NCBI GenBank assembly: GCA_018385415.1
Contig: JAHAZA010000089.1
Location: forward strand, 1 to 24,382
Reading direction: 5' to 3'
Length of the DNA stretch: 24,382 nucleotides
From: Treponema sp.
GTDB taxonomy: Bacteria > Spirochaetota > Spirochaetia > Treponematales > Treponemataceae
A model generated the notes under the pieces. That model had not been told where the DNA came from, made no database searches, and worked only from the letters and a program-made list of their open reading frames with translations. The position numbers were made by a program, and so were the translations under genes. Positions within the stretch are counted from its first letter, which is position 1. Every line of letters begins with the position of its first letter. Shown here in pieces: positions 15,577 through 23,676 of the stretch.

Positions 15577-16572
15577 TTATTTTACGTTTTGTGACCACTT
15601 TGAAAGAACTTCTTCTTTCTGCTGTGCTGCTTTAGCAACATCATAGTTTATGAGATCGAGTTCCGAAACTGGAATAGATCCGTTTGCACCTTTAGCATCC
15701 GGGTTAACAGGAATTGTAAAGTCAATTGAACTCATCAATTCCTGCGCTTCTACAGAAAGCATAAAGTCTACGAATTTTTTTGCAGCTTCCATATTCTTTG
15801 CGTTTTTCATGATTGCGATACAGTCCACGTCTCCTACAGCCTGTGGTGGAGCAACAGGCACTACATCAAAACCATCTGCACGGTATTTTGCAACCGCATG
15901 AAGATATGAAACACCGATTGCATATTCACCTGTTCCAAGCAGCTTTGCAGGTGCACTTCCTGAATCCGGAAACTGACCTACAAGCGGTGCCAGTGAAAAA
16001 AGATAATCCCATCCTTTATCCCATCCAAGTCTCTGAAGCTGATTCTGAACAAAAAGATATGCAGTAGAAGAAGCAACAGGATTTGTCAAAACTATTTCAC
16101 CTTTAAAGTCCTGATCAAGAAGATCATCCCATGTTGCAGGAATTTTCTTTCCTGGGAATTTTTCAGCAAAGCGACCTTTGTTAATTCCGATTCCTAAAGT
16201 AAGGACACAGAAACCTGTATATGTATTGTCAGCAGATTTTGCATACGAAGGAACATTCTTTGCCAATGGTGATTCATATGGTTCAAGTGCATCTGCTTTG
16301 TTTAACTGTATGTGATAATTTGTTGCACCACCAAGAAGGATATCTGCCTGGGGATCATCTTTTTCAGAAATAACTCTGTTTACAAGTTCACCAGTTGAAG
16401 CACGAAGAAACTCAACAGGAATACCTGTTTTTTCTGTGAATAAATCTGTAAGTGCTTTTGTTTCTTCTTCGTGAATAATTGAATAAATGTGAAGTGTTTC
16501 TTTTTTATCAGAACATCCAGCTGCTAAAACCAATGTAGCCATCAGAGCTACTGCAAAAATCATTTTTTTCAT
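15577..16572 (-). CDS. ABC transporter substrate-binding lipoprotein (ferric-ion or organophosphate type)
   Basis: This 331-residue lipoprotein (lipobox LAAGC, Cys20) captures substrate for the permease and ATPase behind it. It belongs to the FbpA/AfuA/BitA-like class of type 2 periplasmic binding proteins: TLHIYSIIHEEETKALTDLFTEKTGIPVEF, RASTGELVNRV, ADILLGG, TWDDLLDQDFKGEIVLTNP and the conserved VPVAPPQAVGDVDCIAIMKNAKN. Members of this class have been shown to bind Fe3+, phosphonates or sugar phosphates, and the sequence alone does not settle which. The ATG at 16572 has the ribosome binding site AAGAGGG seven bases upstream. It is the first gene of the operon. Confidence 0.88.
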   Translation of the reverse strand: MKKMIFAVALMATLVLAAGCSDKKETLHIYSIIHEEETKALTDLFTEKTGIPVEFLRASTGELVNRVISEKDDPQADILLGGATNYHIQLNKADALEPYESPLAKNVPSYAKSADNTYTGFCVLTLGIGINKGRFAEKFPGKKIPATWDDLLDQDFKGEIVLTNPVASSTAYLFVQNQLQRLGWDKGWDYLFSLAPLVGQFPDSGSAPAKLLGTGEYAIGVSYLHAVAKYRADGFDVVPVAPPQAVGDVDCIAIMKNAKNMEAAKKFVDFMLSVEAQELMSSIDFTIPVNPDAKGANGSIPVSELDLINYDVAKAAQQKEEVLSKWSQNVK

Positions 16573-16579
16573 ACTTTTA

Positions 16580-16602
16580 CCCTCTTAAAATGTGGTATTG
16601 TA
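16580..16602 (-). promoter_or_regulatory. -10 box and ribosome binding site of the ABC importer operon
   Basis: Minus-strand TACAAT (16602-16597) is a plausible -10 box, but no good -35 box lies at 16-18 bp. Closer to the gene is the ribosome binding site AAGAGGG (16586-16580), seven bases from the ATG. No iron-box-like or riboswitch structure was recognised in the 108-bp gap. Confidence 0.4.
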
Positions 16603-16680
16603 AAAATACTTGGTTTTGCAATAAATGGACATAGCCAGATTAATTTTAAATTTTAATATCACTTTTATTCCCGCAGGAAA

Positions 16681-17796
16681 TTAAATTTCGTTAAAATCTG
16701 AATCCATGCTGGCACTAATCTCGTAATCAGGATATTTTTTCTTTAAATCTCCAATTACATGTTCATAAAGCTCTGCACGACTTGGTGCATCAAAGGAGAT
16801 TACCATATCAAAACGCATTTCCTTTGCTTTTGTATCAGCATAAAACCCGTGCACTTGATTAACATATTCATGTTCAACTGCAATATGCGAAACATCCTCG
16901 CGAAGTTTTATAACTTCCTGATTGGTAGTTGTGTGAGCATAAATACCGATTGCAGAAAGAAAAATATTATATTCTTCCAAAATATCCTTTGTGATATGAC
17001 GGGTCAGCATATCAATTTCATTTGCAGTCATTGTATCCACAACTTCTATATGAACGGAACCAACATAAATATCCTGACCATAATTGTTAAAAACAAGATC
17101 GTATGCTCCCATTACACCTTCATGTTCTACAATTGTCTTTTTGATTTTCTTTACAAGTTCAACATCAGTTCCTTCACCAAGAATCTTAGAAATCGTTTCA
17201 ATAAGAATTTCAACTCCAGCCTTAACAATAAAAATTGAAATCAAAACACCAAGATATGCTTCAAGACTAATATGAAAAATCATATATACAACTGCAGCAA
17301 CAATAGTACCAACAGAAATCAAAACATCAGAAAAAGCATCTTTTCCAGAGGCTGTCAAAGAATCAGAATTAACTTTTTTTCCGCGATTAATAAAAAAAAG
17401 TGCAAGAAAAACTTTTACCGCGACTGCTACACCCAGTACAATAAACATAACGTTTTTGTATTCAGGTGTTTTTGGATGAATAATATTTTTAATAGATTCT
17501 ATACCGGCAGAAAAACCCGCATAGGCGATAATTGTACCAATTGCCATGGTCGCAATATATTCAGTTCTTCCGTGACCGAATGGATGTTTTTTGTCAGGGT
17601 CCTTGCCAGAAATGTGTGCAGCAATCATTGTGATGATACTGGAAACAGCATCGGTTAAGTTGTTAACTGCATCAAGTGTAATAGCAATTGAATGAGAAAA
17701 CCATCCGATTACGGCCTTAAATCCTGAAAGCAATATATTTGCAACAATTCCAAATATACTTGTTTTTACGATAACTGCATTACGTTCGCTTTTCAT
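16681..17796 (-). CDS. Cation diffusion facilitator, manganese-type metal site predicted
   Basis: This 371-residue inner-membrane exporter of divalent metal ions has six predicted helices and a cytoplasmic C-terminal domain, longer than in YiiP. Counting back from the conserved HPFGHGRTEY (71-80), which falls at the same position as in E. coli YiiP, the transport site reads Asn45, Asp49 (helix 2: DAVNNLTDAVSS) and Asp153, Asp157 (helix 5: GKDAFSDV). An N-D-D-D site is what is known from the manganese exporter MntE, whereas zinc exporters have a histidine. Manganese is therefore the best guess. The gene starts 18 bases after the DUF2971 gene, with a ribosome binding site (AAGGAAA), and ends the IOR cluster. 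Confidence 0.88.
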   Translation of the reverse strand: MKSERNAVIVKTSIFGIVANILLSGFKAVIGWFSHSIAITLDAVNNLTDAVSSIITMIAAHISGKDPDKKHPFGHGRTEYIATMAIGTIIAYAGFSAGIESIKNIIHPKTPEYKNVMFIVLGVAVAVKVFLALFFINRGKKVNSDSLTASGKDAFSDVLISVGTIVAAVVYMIFHISLEAYLGVLISIFIVKAGVEILIETISKILGEGTDVELVKKIKKTIVEHEGVMGAYDLVFNNYGQDIYVGSVHIEVVDTMTANEIDMLTRHITKDILEEYNIFLSAIGIYAHTTTNQEVIKLREDVSHIAVEHEYVNQVHGFYADTKAKEMRFDMVISFDAPSRAELYEHVIGDLKKKYPDYEISASMDSDFNEI

Positions 17797-17814
17797 TTTA
17801 TTTCCTTTTTATTT

Positions 17815-18639
17815 TTAAAATCTTCTTAAAGGGCACTCTGATATTGTAATTTTATCTGCAAGATCACGTACTCCAGCATCAATAAAATAATCTGCCAGAA
17901 TGTCTTTCGTAACGCGGGCCTGAGGGCCAATGCAAATTTCTTTGAACAAATCTACATATTCAATTCCAAGTTTTTTACCTACATCCCGAAGGTTAAGAAT
18001 AAAATATTTTTTAATATTTGTTTCTTCAATATAAAAATGCGGCTTTCCTAAACATTCTTTTTCACCAGGAAGTGAAACAAGTCTGTATTCTTTTTCACTT
18101 ATAAATGAAGGATGCTTAAAAAGTGGTGAACTGTTTACAAGGTTGTGAAACAATTCTCTGACCTCATCTGCTTCATCTTCTGAAACACCATCTGCCATTC
18201 TCTTAATCATATCTGAAAGCTGTTTTACGATTTCTGATTCTTCTACATTTGCATTGTAATTAACTTTGCATAATGGTGTGTGACTTGCTTCACCGATTTT
18301 TGAAAGCAGCTCCATATCAAAAGCAATGCACACTCCCATTCCATTTTTACCGTACCTTGCCCACTGAGCAGCATCATCAGCATATTCACTGAAGCAGCTG
18401 GCATAGCTTGAAAGGGAATCGAAATCCTTTAAGTTTTCTTCAAACAATAAATCAGTCTTATCATGCAGACTTTCAGGCAGCTGCTTTTTTACAGCCACTT
18501 TCAATTCTTTAATGTAATACTGCATTTCCTGACTATCATTCATTCTGCGAAGATTCCACAACCAGATTTCTCCGTTAGACACAATTCCGCGCATGGCATT
18601 AAAGTCTGTGTAATGATAAAGAATTTTATTTCCACTCAT
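17815..18639 (-). CDS. DUF2971 family protein
   Basis: This 274-residue soluble protein has the marks of the DUF2971 family: LYHYTDFNAMRGIVSNGEIWLWNLRRMNDSQE near the N-terminus (8-39), CFSEYADDAAQWARYGKNGMGVCIAFD (82-108), and HPSFISEKEYRLV (176-188). The conserved H-Y-T, N-D, C-F-S, W-YG and E-x-E-x-R positions suggest an enzyme active site, possibly ADP-ribosyltransferase-like, but no activity is established that I can cite. The family often occurs as a lone gene in variable regions, so finding it locked into a metabolic operon is unusual. It starts three bases after the iorB stop (TAA TAA ATG) with no ribosome binding site, which implies translational coupling. Confidence 0.8.
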   Translation of the reverse strand: MSGNKILYHYTDFNAMRGIVSNGEIWLWNLRRMNDSQEMQYYIKELKVAVKKQLPESLHDKTDLLFEENLKDFDSLSSYASCFSEYADDAAQWARYGKNGMGVCIAFDMELLSKIGEASHTPLCKVNYNANVEESEIVKQLSDMIKRMADGVSEDEADEVRELFHNLVNSSPLFKHPSFISEKEYRLVSLPGEKECLGKPHFYIEETNIKKYFILNLRDVGKKLGIEYVDLFKEICIGPQARVTKDILADYFIDAGVRDLADKITISECPLRRF

Positions 18640-18642
18640 TTA

Positions 18643-19212
18643 TTATGCACGACCTAATTCAAAAGCTTTTTGATTAAGCTCAAGGAATTTTGGAGGAACA
18701 TTTGCCTTTAATGCTTCCTGCCATACTTCTTCTTTAATCTCAGGGAATGATTTTGAAAGTCGTCCCATCAAAGCAATATTCACAGCTTTAGATGAACCTG
18801 CCTTTTCTGCAAGAGAAAGAAAATCCTGAGCATCAACATCAGCTCCACAAGCTTTCATTTTTTCGATTAAGTTTTCAGGATAAACTGCATTACCTGTGAT
18901 TACAGGCATTGGTTCCATTTCCTGTGTGTTTACAATTATCTTTCCGTTTGGCTTAAGATATTCAAGCCAGCGGGCAGCTTCAAGCTTTTCAAAACTTAAG
19001 ATTACATCAGCTTCACCTTTATCAATTACCGGTGAATAAACCTTTTCACCAAAGCGAACGTAAGTAACAACACTTCCGCCCCTTTGACTCATTCCATGAA
19101 CTTCACTTACCTTTACGTCATAGCCCTGATTTACAAGAACCCAACCAAGAAGCTTACTTGCAAGCAAAGTTCCCTGACCACCAACGCCAACTATCAATAT
19201 ATTTTTAACCAT
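18643..19212 (-). CDS. iorB: Indolepyruvate oxidoreductase subunit beta
   Basis: This 189-residue subunit is the gamma-type pyruvate:ferredoxin oxidoreductase domain. It pairs with IorA to convert arylpyruvates, CoA and oxidised ferredoxin to aryl-acetyl-CoA, CO2 and reduced ferredoxin. It shows ILIVGVGGQGTLLASKLLG at the N-terminus, SEVHGMSQRGGSVVTYVRFG (the CoA/substrate-side loop typical of IorB) and DVILSFEKLEAARWLEYL. Length fits IorB. The start is preceded by AGAGGAAT, and the gene lies 52 bases after iorA. It is cytosolic and oxygen-sensitive as part of the complex. Confidence 0.94.
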   Translation of the reverse strand: MVKNILIVGVGGQGTLLASKLLGWVLVNQGYDVKVSEVHGMSQRGGSVVTYVRFGEKVYSPVIDKGEADVILSFEKLEAARWLEYLKPNGKIIVNTQEMEPMPVITGNAVYPENLIEKMKACGADVDAQDFLSLAEKAGSSKAVNIALMGRLSKSFPEIKEEVWQEALKANVPPKFLELNQKAFELGRA

Positions 19213-19264
19213 TACTTATTCCTCTACCAAAACCTTCACTGTTACTAATACCAGCAGTTCGCAC

Positions 19265-20992
19265 CTATAATGCGCCCGTCTTACACATCTGAGTGCAGAC
19301 TTTACAGCCGATACAAAGTGTCGAATCGATTTTTGCCTTTTTATCTTTGAATGCGATTGCAGGACAACCGATTTTCATACACATTTTGCAGCCAACACAT
19401 TTTTCTTCTTTGACTGCAATCGGAGGATTATGAACAGTTCCCTTAATCATTACACAAGGACGACGGCTTATAATGATGCTTGGTTCTTCTGCCGCAAGCT
19501 CCTCTTTAAGAACTTTCTCAAAGCCAGCAAGATCATACGGATCAACAACTGTAACACGATTAAAACCAACAGCGCGGCACAAAGCCTCAAGGTCAACTTT
19601 ACTTGCAGGTTCGCCCCGGAGATTTTTTCCGGTTGTCGGATTCTGCTGGTGACCTGTCATTCCTGTGATTGAATTATCTAAAATGATTACTGTGGAATTT
19701 GTTCCGTTATAAGCAATGTCAGTAATGCCGGTAATTCCCGAATGAATGAAAGTGGAATCTCCAATTACACCGACACTGTTTTTTTCACCGGCTTCGCCCA
19801 TGGCTTTGTTAAAACCATGGAGGCCGGAACACGACGCGCCCATACACACATTCAAGTCCATTGCATTAAGTGGCGCAACCGCACCTAAAGTATAACAACC
19901 AATGTCACCATAAACCATTGTCTTATTTTTACTTAGAATGTAAAAAATACCACGATGTGGACAACCTGCACACATTACAGGAGGGCGCGCAGGAATTGCA
20001 TCTTCAACCTTGATGGTTTTCGAAACTTCCTTACCGACACAACTTCTAATCAGGTTCTGAGAAAACTCTCCACATACCGGGAATGTATCTTTACCATGAC
20101 ATTTAATTCCAAGAGCCTTAACATAATTTTCGATAATCGGATCAAGTTCCTCAAGAACATAAAGTTCATCAACCTTTGAAGCAAAATCTTCAATCAGCTT
20201 AACAGGTAGCGGATAAATCATTCCAAGCTTTAAAATGTTTGCTTCATCGCCCCACACTTCTTTTGCATACTGATAAGAAGTTGAAGAAGTGATAATTCCG
20301 ATTTTACGGTTTCCGTCTTTAGCAAGTTCTACTCTGTTAAGGGAACAGGTTTCTGCCCATTGAGACAAGTCTTTTGTACGCTGTTCAACTCTTACATGAG
20401 CATCTCTCGAAGCCTTTGTCATCATTACCTTCATGGGATCTTTTACATATGGAACCTGTGGAGGTAAAACTCTTTCTGATGTTGTTACAACACTCTGGCT
20501 GTGAGAAACTCTTGTGCAGAGCTTTATAAATACCGGAGTATTATATTTTTCAGAAATTTCATAACCTGCTTTGATAAAATCAATTGCTTCCTGACTGTCG
20601 CTTGGTTCCAGCATTGGAACTTTTGAAGCAATTGCATAATGGCGGGAATCCTGTTCGTTCTGAGATGAATGCATTCCAGGATCATCAGCAACACAGATAA
20701 TCAAACCTGCATTTAATCCCTGATACGAAATTGTAAAAAGTGGATCTGCTGCAACATTCAAACCAACATGCTTCATTGCACAAGCAGCACGCTTACCGCC
20801 AAGGGTTGCACCGTGAGCTGCTTCCAATGCAACTTTTTCATTTGGAGCCCATTCACAGTAAATGTCGTCATACTTTGCAGCTTCTTCAGTTATCTCAGTA
20901 CTTGGAGTTCCCGGATAACTTGAAATTATTGAACAGCCTGCCTCGTACAAACCACGGGCAATAGCTTTGTTTCCTAACATTAATTCTTTCAT
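19265..20992 (-). CDS. iorA: Indolepyruvate ferredoxin oxidoreductase subunit alpha
   Basis: This 575-residue catalytic subunit binds thiamine diphosphate and iron-sulfur clusters. The N-terminal pyrimidine-binding domain starts MLGNKAIARGLYEAGCSIISSYPGTPSTEITEE. The TPP/Mg motif lies at GDIGCYTLGAVAPL ... GDSTFIHSGITGITDIAYN. The C-terminus carries two 4Fe-4S motifs: Cys532, 535, 538, 543 (CVGCKMCMKIGCP) and Cys560, 563, 566, 570 (CIGCKVCTQMC). The first motif is of the widened CxxCxxCx4CP type found in IorA. Its ATG overlaps the stop of the CoA ligase gene by one base (TAATG), so the two are translationally coupled. The enzyme works in either direction, depending on ferredoxin potential. 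Confidence 0.95.
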   Translation of the reverse strand: MKELMLGNKAIARGLYEAGCSIISSYPGTPSTEITEEAAKYDDIYCEWAPNEKVALEAAHGATLGGKRAACAMKHVGLNVAADPLFTISYQGLNAGLIICVADDPGMHSSQNEQDSRHYAIASKVPMLEPSDSQEAIDFIKAGYEISEKYNTPVFIKLCTRVSHSQSVVTTSERVLPPQVPYVKDPMKVMMTKASRDAHVRVEQRTKDLSQWAETCSLNRVELAKDGNRKIGIITSSTSYQYAKEVWGDEANILKLGMIYPLPVKLIEDFASKVDELYVLEELDPIIENYVKALGIKCHGKDTFPVCGEFSQNLIRSCVGKEVSKTIKVEDAIPARPPVMCAGCPHRGIFYILSKNKTMVYGDIGCYTLGAVAPLNAMDLNVCMGASCSGLHGFNKAMGEAGEKNSVGVIGDSTFIHSGITGITDIAYNGTNSTVIILDNSITGMTGHQQNPTTGKNLRGEPASKVDLEALCRAVGFNRVTVVDPYDLAGFEKVLKEELAAEEPSIIISRRPCVMIKGTVHNPPIAVKEEKCVGCKMCMKIGCPAIAFKDKKAKIDSTLCIGCKVCTQMCKTGAL

Positions 20993-22626
20993 TATGATCT
21001 GTTCTCCTGAGCAACAAGCTGGTCTGCCCCGTACATTTTACGTAGCTTTGGTTTTTCGATTTTTCCTGTTGCGTTACGTGGAATTGTATTAAAGATGATT
21101 TCCTTTGGTCTTTTATAACGTGGAAGCATCTGACAGAAATTTTCCAGTTCTTCAACCGTACAAGTCATACCGTCTTTAATTTCTACGATGGCAGCAGTTT
21201 TTTCACCGAGACGATAATCAGGTAAACCGATTACCGCAACATCTTTAATTTTGTCGTGCTTACGCATAAAATCTTCAATCTGAACTGGATAAATATTTTC
21301 ACCGCCAGAAACGATGACATCTTTTTTACGGTCAACAAGGAAGATAAAGCCGTCTTCATCTTTCATCGCCATATCTCCAGTATAAAGCCAGCCGTCTTTG
21401 AGACATTCAGCAGTTGCCTCAGGATTATTGTAGTAACATGTCATTACTCCAGGACCCTTAACGCAAAGTTCACCAACATCACCTTGTCTAACTTCAGCAT
21501 CCTTTTCATCAACAATCTTACACTCCCAGCCATAACCTGGAACACCAATTGCTCCAACCTTGTGAATATTTTCCATTCCAAGGTGAACACATCCTGGTCC
21601 TGTAGATTCCGAAAGACCATAGTTTGTATCGTAATCATGCTTAGGAAAATATTCCTTCCAGCGTTTAATAAGCGAAGGTGGAACTGGCTGTGCCCCGATG
21701 TGCATAAGTCTCCACTGATCAAGCTTGTAATCAGAAAGCTTTACATCACCCCGATCCAGCGCATCAAGAATATCCTGTGCCCAAGGAACTAAAAGCCAGG
21801 CGATTGTACAGTGTTCATCTGACATTGCTTTTAAAATTGTAGCAGGCTTTGTTCCCTTAAGAAGAACTGCTTTACTTCCGGCAACCATTGATCCCATCCA
21901 GTGGAATTTTGCTCCAGTATGATAAAGGGGTGGAATACAAAGGAAGTTATCTTCACGGCCAGTTGCGTGATGCTTCTGTTCCATTTCTGCAGCCTGTGTA
22001 AGTGACAAGTGCTTGTGAAGAATTGCTTTAGGAAAGCCTGTTGTTCCAGACGAAAAATAAATTGCACCGTAATCGTCATCGGTAATTTCGATATTGAGAT
22101 TTTCACTTGGATAGTTTGAAACAACCTGATAATAGTTTTCTGCAAATTCAGGACAATTATCGCCAACATAAATCAAAAGACGGCCTGCTTTTATTGCATC
22201 AGCATTAGGTTCAATGCGGCCAGTAAATTCCGGACCAAATACAAGAATCTGAAGCTCCGAAAGATTAACACAGTACATAATTTCATCAGCGTCATATCTG
22301 AAGTTAAAAGGAACTGCAATAGCCCCGGTCTTTAAAACACCAAAATAAATCGGAAGCCATTCGATACAGTTGTACATAAGGATTCCAACCTTATCACCTT
22401 TTTTAATGCCACGGTCTAAAAGCATATTTGCAAAGCGGTTAGCCTTTTCATTGAACACTTTCCATGTAATTTCCCGGCGGAATGGTTCAAATTTTGAAGG
22501 CTCAATAAGTTCAGCCTCCTTCCAGTTTGAGCGGCGTTTGTCCTGTTCGTCAGGATTTAATTCCACAAGGGCAACCTCATTGCCGTACATCTTAGCATTT
22601 CTCTCAAGGTATTGAATTACAGGCAT
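20992..22626 (-). CDS. AMP-forming acyl-CoA synthetase, probably for arylacetates or fatty acids
   Basis: This 544-residue cytosolic ligase of the ANL superfamily forms an acyl-adenylate and then the CoA thioester. Motifs are SSGTTGFPK (192-200, A3), NYGLSESTGPG (A5), GWLYTGDMAMKDEDGFIFLVDRKKD (A7/A8 hinge) and PRNATGKIEKPKLR with the catalytic Lys522 (A10). The sequence type is that of medium/long-chain or aryl acyl-CoA ligases rather than the short PaaK. Coupling to iorA suggests phenylacetate, indoleacetate or hydroxyphenylacetate as substrate. It is the first gene of the cluster, with AAGGAGA five bases before the ATG. The substrate is inferred from context only. Confidence 0.9.
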   Translation of the reverse strand: MPVIQYLERNAKMYGNEVALVELNPDEQDKRRSNWKEAELIEPSKFEPFRREITWKVFNEKANRFANMLLDRGIKKGDKVGILMYNCIEWLPIYFGVLKTGAIAVPFNFRYDADEIMYCVNLSELQILVFGPEFTGRIEPNADAIKAGRLLIYVGDNCPEFAENYYQVVSNYPSENLNIEITDDDYGAIYFSSGTTGFPKAILHKHLSLTQAAEMEQKHHATGREDNFLCIPPLYHTGAKFHWMGSMVAGSKAVLLKGTKPATILKAMSDEHCTIAWLLVPWAQDILDALDRGDVKLSDYKLDQWRLMHIGAQPVPPSLIKRWKEYFPKHDYDTNYGLSESTGPGCVHLGMENIHKVGAIGVPGYGWECKIVDEKDAEVRQGDVGELCVKGPGVMTCYYNNPEATAECLKDGWLYTGDMAMKDEDGFIFLVDRKKDVIVSGGENIYPVQIEDFMRKHDKIKDVAVIGLPDYRLGEKTAAIVEIKDGMTCTVEELENFCQMLPRYKRPKEIIFNTIPRNATGKIEKPKLRKMYGADQLVAQENRS

Positions 22627-22631
22627 TGTAG

Positions 22632-22703
22632 TCTCCTTATTGCTTTCGGTTCAGGGAATTTCCCCAAATCCGCATTTTTTTGTAAAAAAAGTACTACATT
22701 ATA
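22632..22703 (-). promoter_or_regulatory. -10 box and ribosome binding site of the CoA ligase-IOR cluster
   Basis: A perfect minus-strand TATAAT (22703-22698) would give a leader of about 65 bases ending in AAGGAGA (22638-22632), five bases from the ATG. The -35 region is weak, suggesting an activated promoter. The rest of 22704-22870 holds no recognisable feature. Confidence 0.5.
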
Positions 22704-22870
22704 CCATTATTTAAAGGAATTTGGTAGGTAAGAATTTGTATAGAGTTTAAAAGGAAAAGATATGCAGACTTTTGTTTTCTTTAGTCAAAACAATTACTAA
22801 GTTGTGGGAGGAGAGGAAAAATTAATGTGAAAAACAAAGTAATTTATTCTTTAATATTGGATTTATTTAC

Positions 22871-22899
22871 TTGAAAAAGAAAGTAAATCGAGTTATTAT
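22871..22899 (+). promoter_or_regulatory. Leaderless promoter of the AbiE pair
   Basis: -35 TTGAAA (22871-22876, five of six), 17-bp spacer, -10 TATTAT (22894-22899), six bases (TAAAGA), then GTG at 22906. The geometry supports GTG 22906 as the start in preference to the ATG at 22918, and predicts a leaderless GTG mRNA. Confidence 0.65.
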
Positions 22900-22905
22900 T
22901 AAAGA

Positions 22906-23676
22906 GTGAATGTTACTATGCAATTATATGGACAAGTGTTAAAAAAACGCTGTTTTTCTCAAACATTTTTAGAAGAAATATTTAAAGATAAAAAAAAGGC
23001 TTCTAATGCAGTGTATAATTTAAAAAAAAATAACTTGATTATTTCAATTAAAAAAAATCTGTATTCTGCAATTTCTTTAAGTGATAAAACTCCTGTTGCA
23101 ACATCATTTGAAATTGCTAGTAATATCACAGAATCTAGTTTTGTGTCTCATCATACAGCATTTGAATTTTACGGTTTAGCAAATCAAGTTTATTATGATG
23201 TTTATGTGTCATCAAAGTCTAAGTTTAATAATTTCGAATTTGATGACAAAACATATAAGTTTATTCATAATAAATTTGATTTTGGCATAACAGAAATTAA
23301 GCATATAAAAGTAACTGATCTTGAAAGGACGGTTATTGATTCTATTAAAGATTTTGAAAAAATTGCTGGTTTAGAAGAAGTTTTACGATGTATAGAACTT
23401 ATAAAATTTTTAGATGAAATCAAATTAAAAAAATATTTGCTTCAATACAATAATCAATTTCTTTTTCAAAAAGTTGGATTTATTTTATCATATTTTTCTA
23501 ATTTAGAGCTTAGTAAAGAATTTTTTGATTTTTGTAAAATAAATGCAAAAAATAGCTGTCGATATTTGTGCAATAAGGAAGACTATAAGGATTTTGAATT
23601 TAATTCAGAATGGAATATTTGTGTTCCAAAGCAAATTTATTTAATCTTTGATGAAGGAGAAAACTTAGATGTTTGA
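22906..23676 (+). CDS. abiEi: AbiEi-type antitoxin of a type IV toxin-antitoxin system
   Basis: This 256-residue protein resembles AbiEi antitoxins, which bind DNA with an N-terminal winged helix and block the AbiEii nucleotidyltransferase. The N-terminus (about 1-60, QTFLEEIFKDKKKASNAVYNLKKNNLI...LYSAI) is the winged-helix wing and hinge. The middle shows SFVSHHTAFEFYGLANQVYYDVYV and the conserved IKVTDLERTVIDSIKDFEKIAGLEEVLRCI. It overlaps the toxin gene by 8 bases, as usual for such pairs. Composition is very AT-rich compared with the IOR cluster, consistent with horizontal transfer. The GTG start is chosen from promoter spacing. The frame is intact. Confidence 0.85.
   Translation: MNVTMQLYGQVLKKRCFSQTFLEEIFKDKKKASNAVYNLKKNNLIISIKKNLYSAISLSDKTPVATSFEIASNITESSFVSHHTAFEFYGLANQVYYDVYVSSKSKFNNFEFDDKTYKFIHNKFDFGITEIKHIKVTDLERTVIDSIKDFEKIAGLEEVLRCIELIKFLDEIKLKKYLLQYNNQFLFQKVGFILSYFSNLELSKEFFDFCKINAKNSCRYLCNKEDYKDFEFNSEWNICVPKQIYLIFDEGENLDV

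Noticed and set aside
16759..17238. Plus-strand open frame of 159 codons inside the CDF gene
   Set aside because: It is antisense to a clear membrane transporter, has a composition typical of a reverse-strand shadow, and has no start signals.
21256..21792. Plus-strand open frame of 178 codons inside the acyl-CoA synthetase gene
   Set aside because: It is antisense to strongly conserved ANL motifs and has no domain or ribosome binding site.
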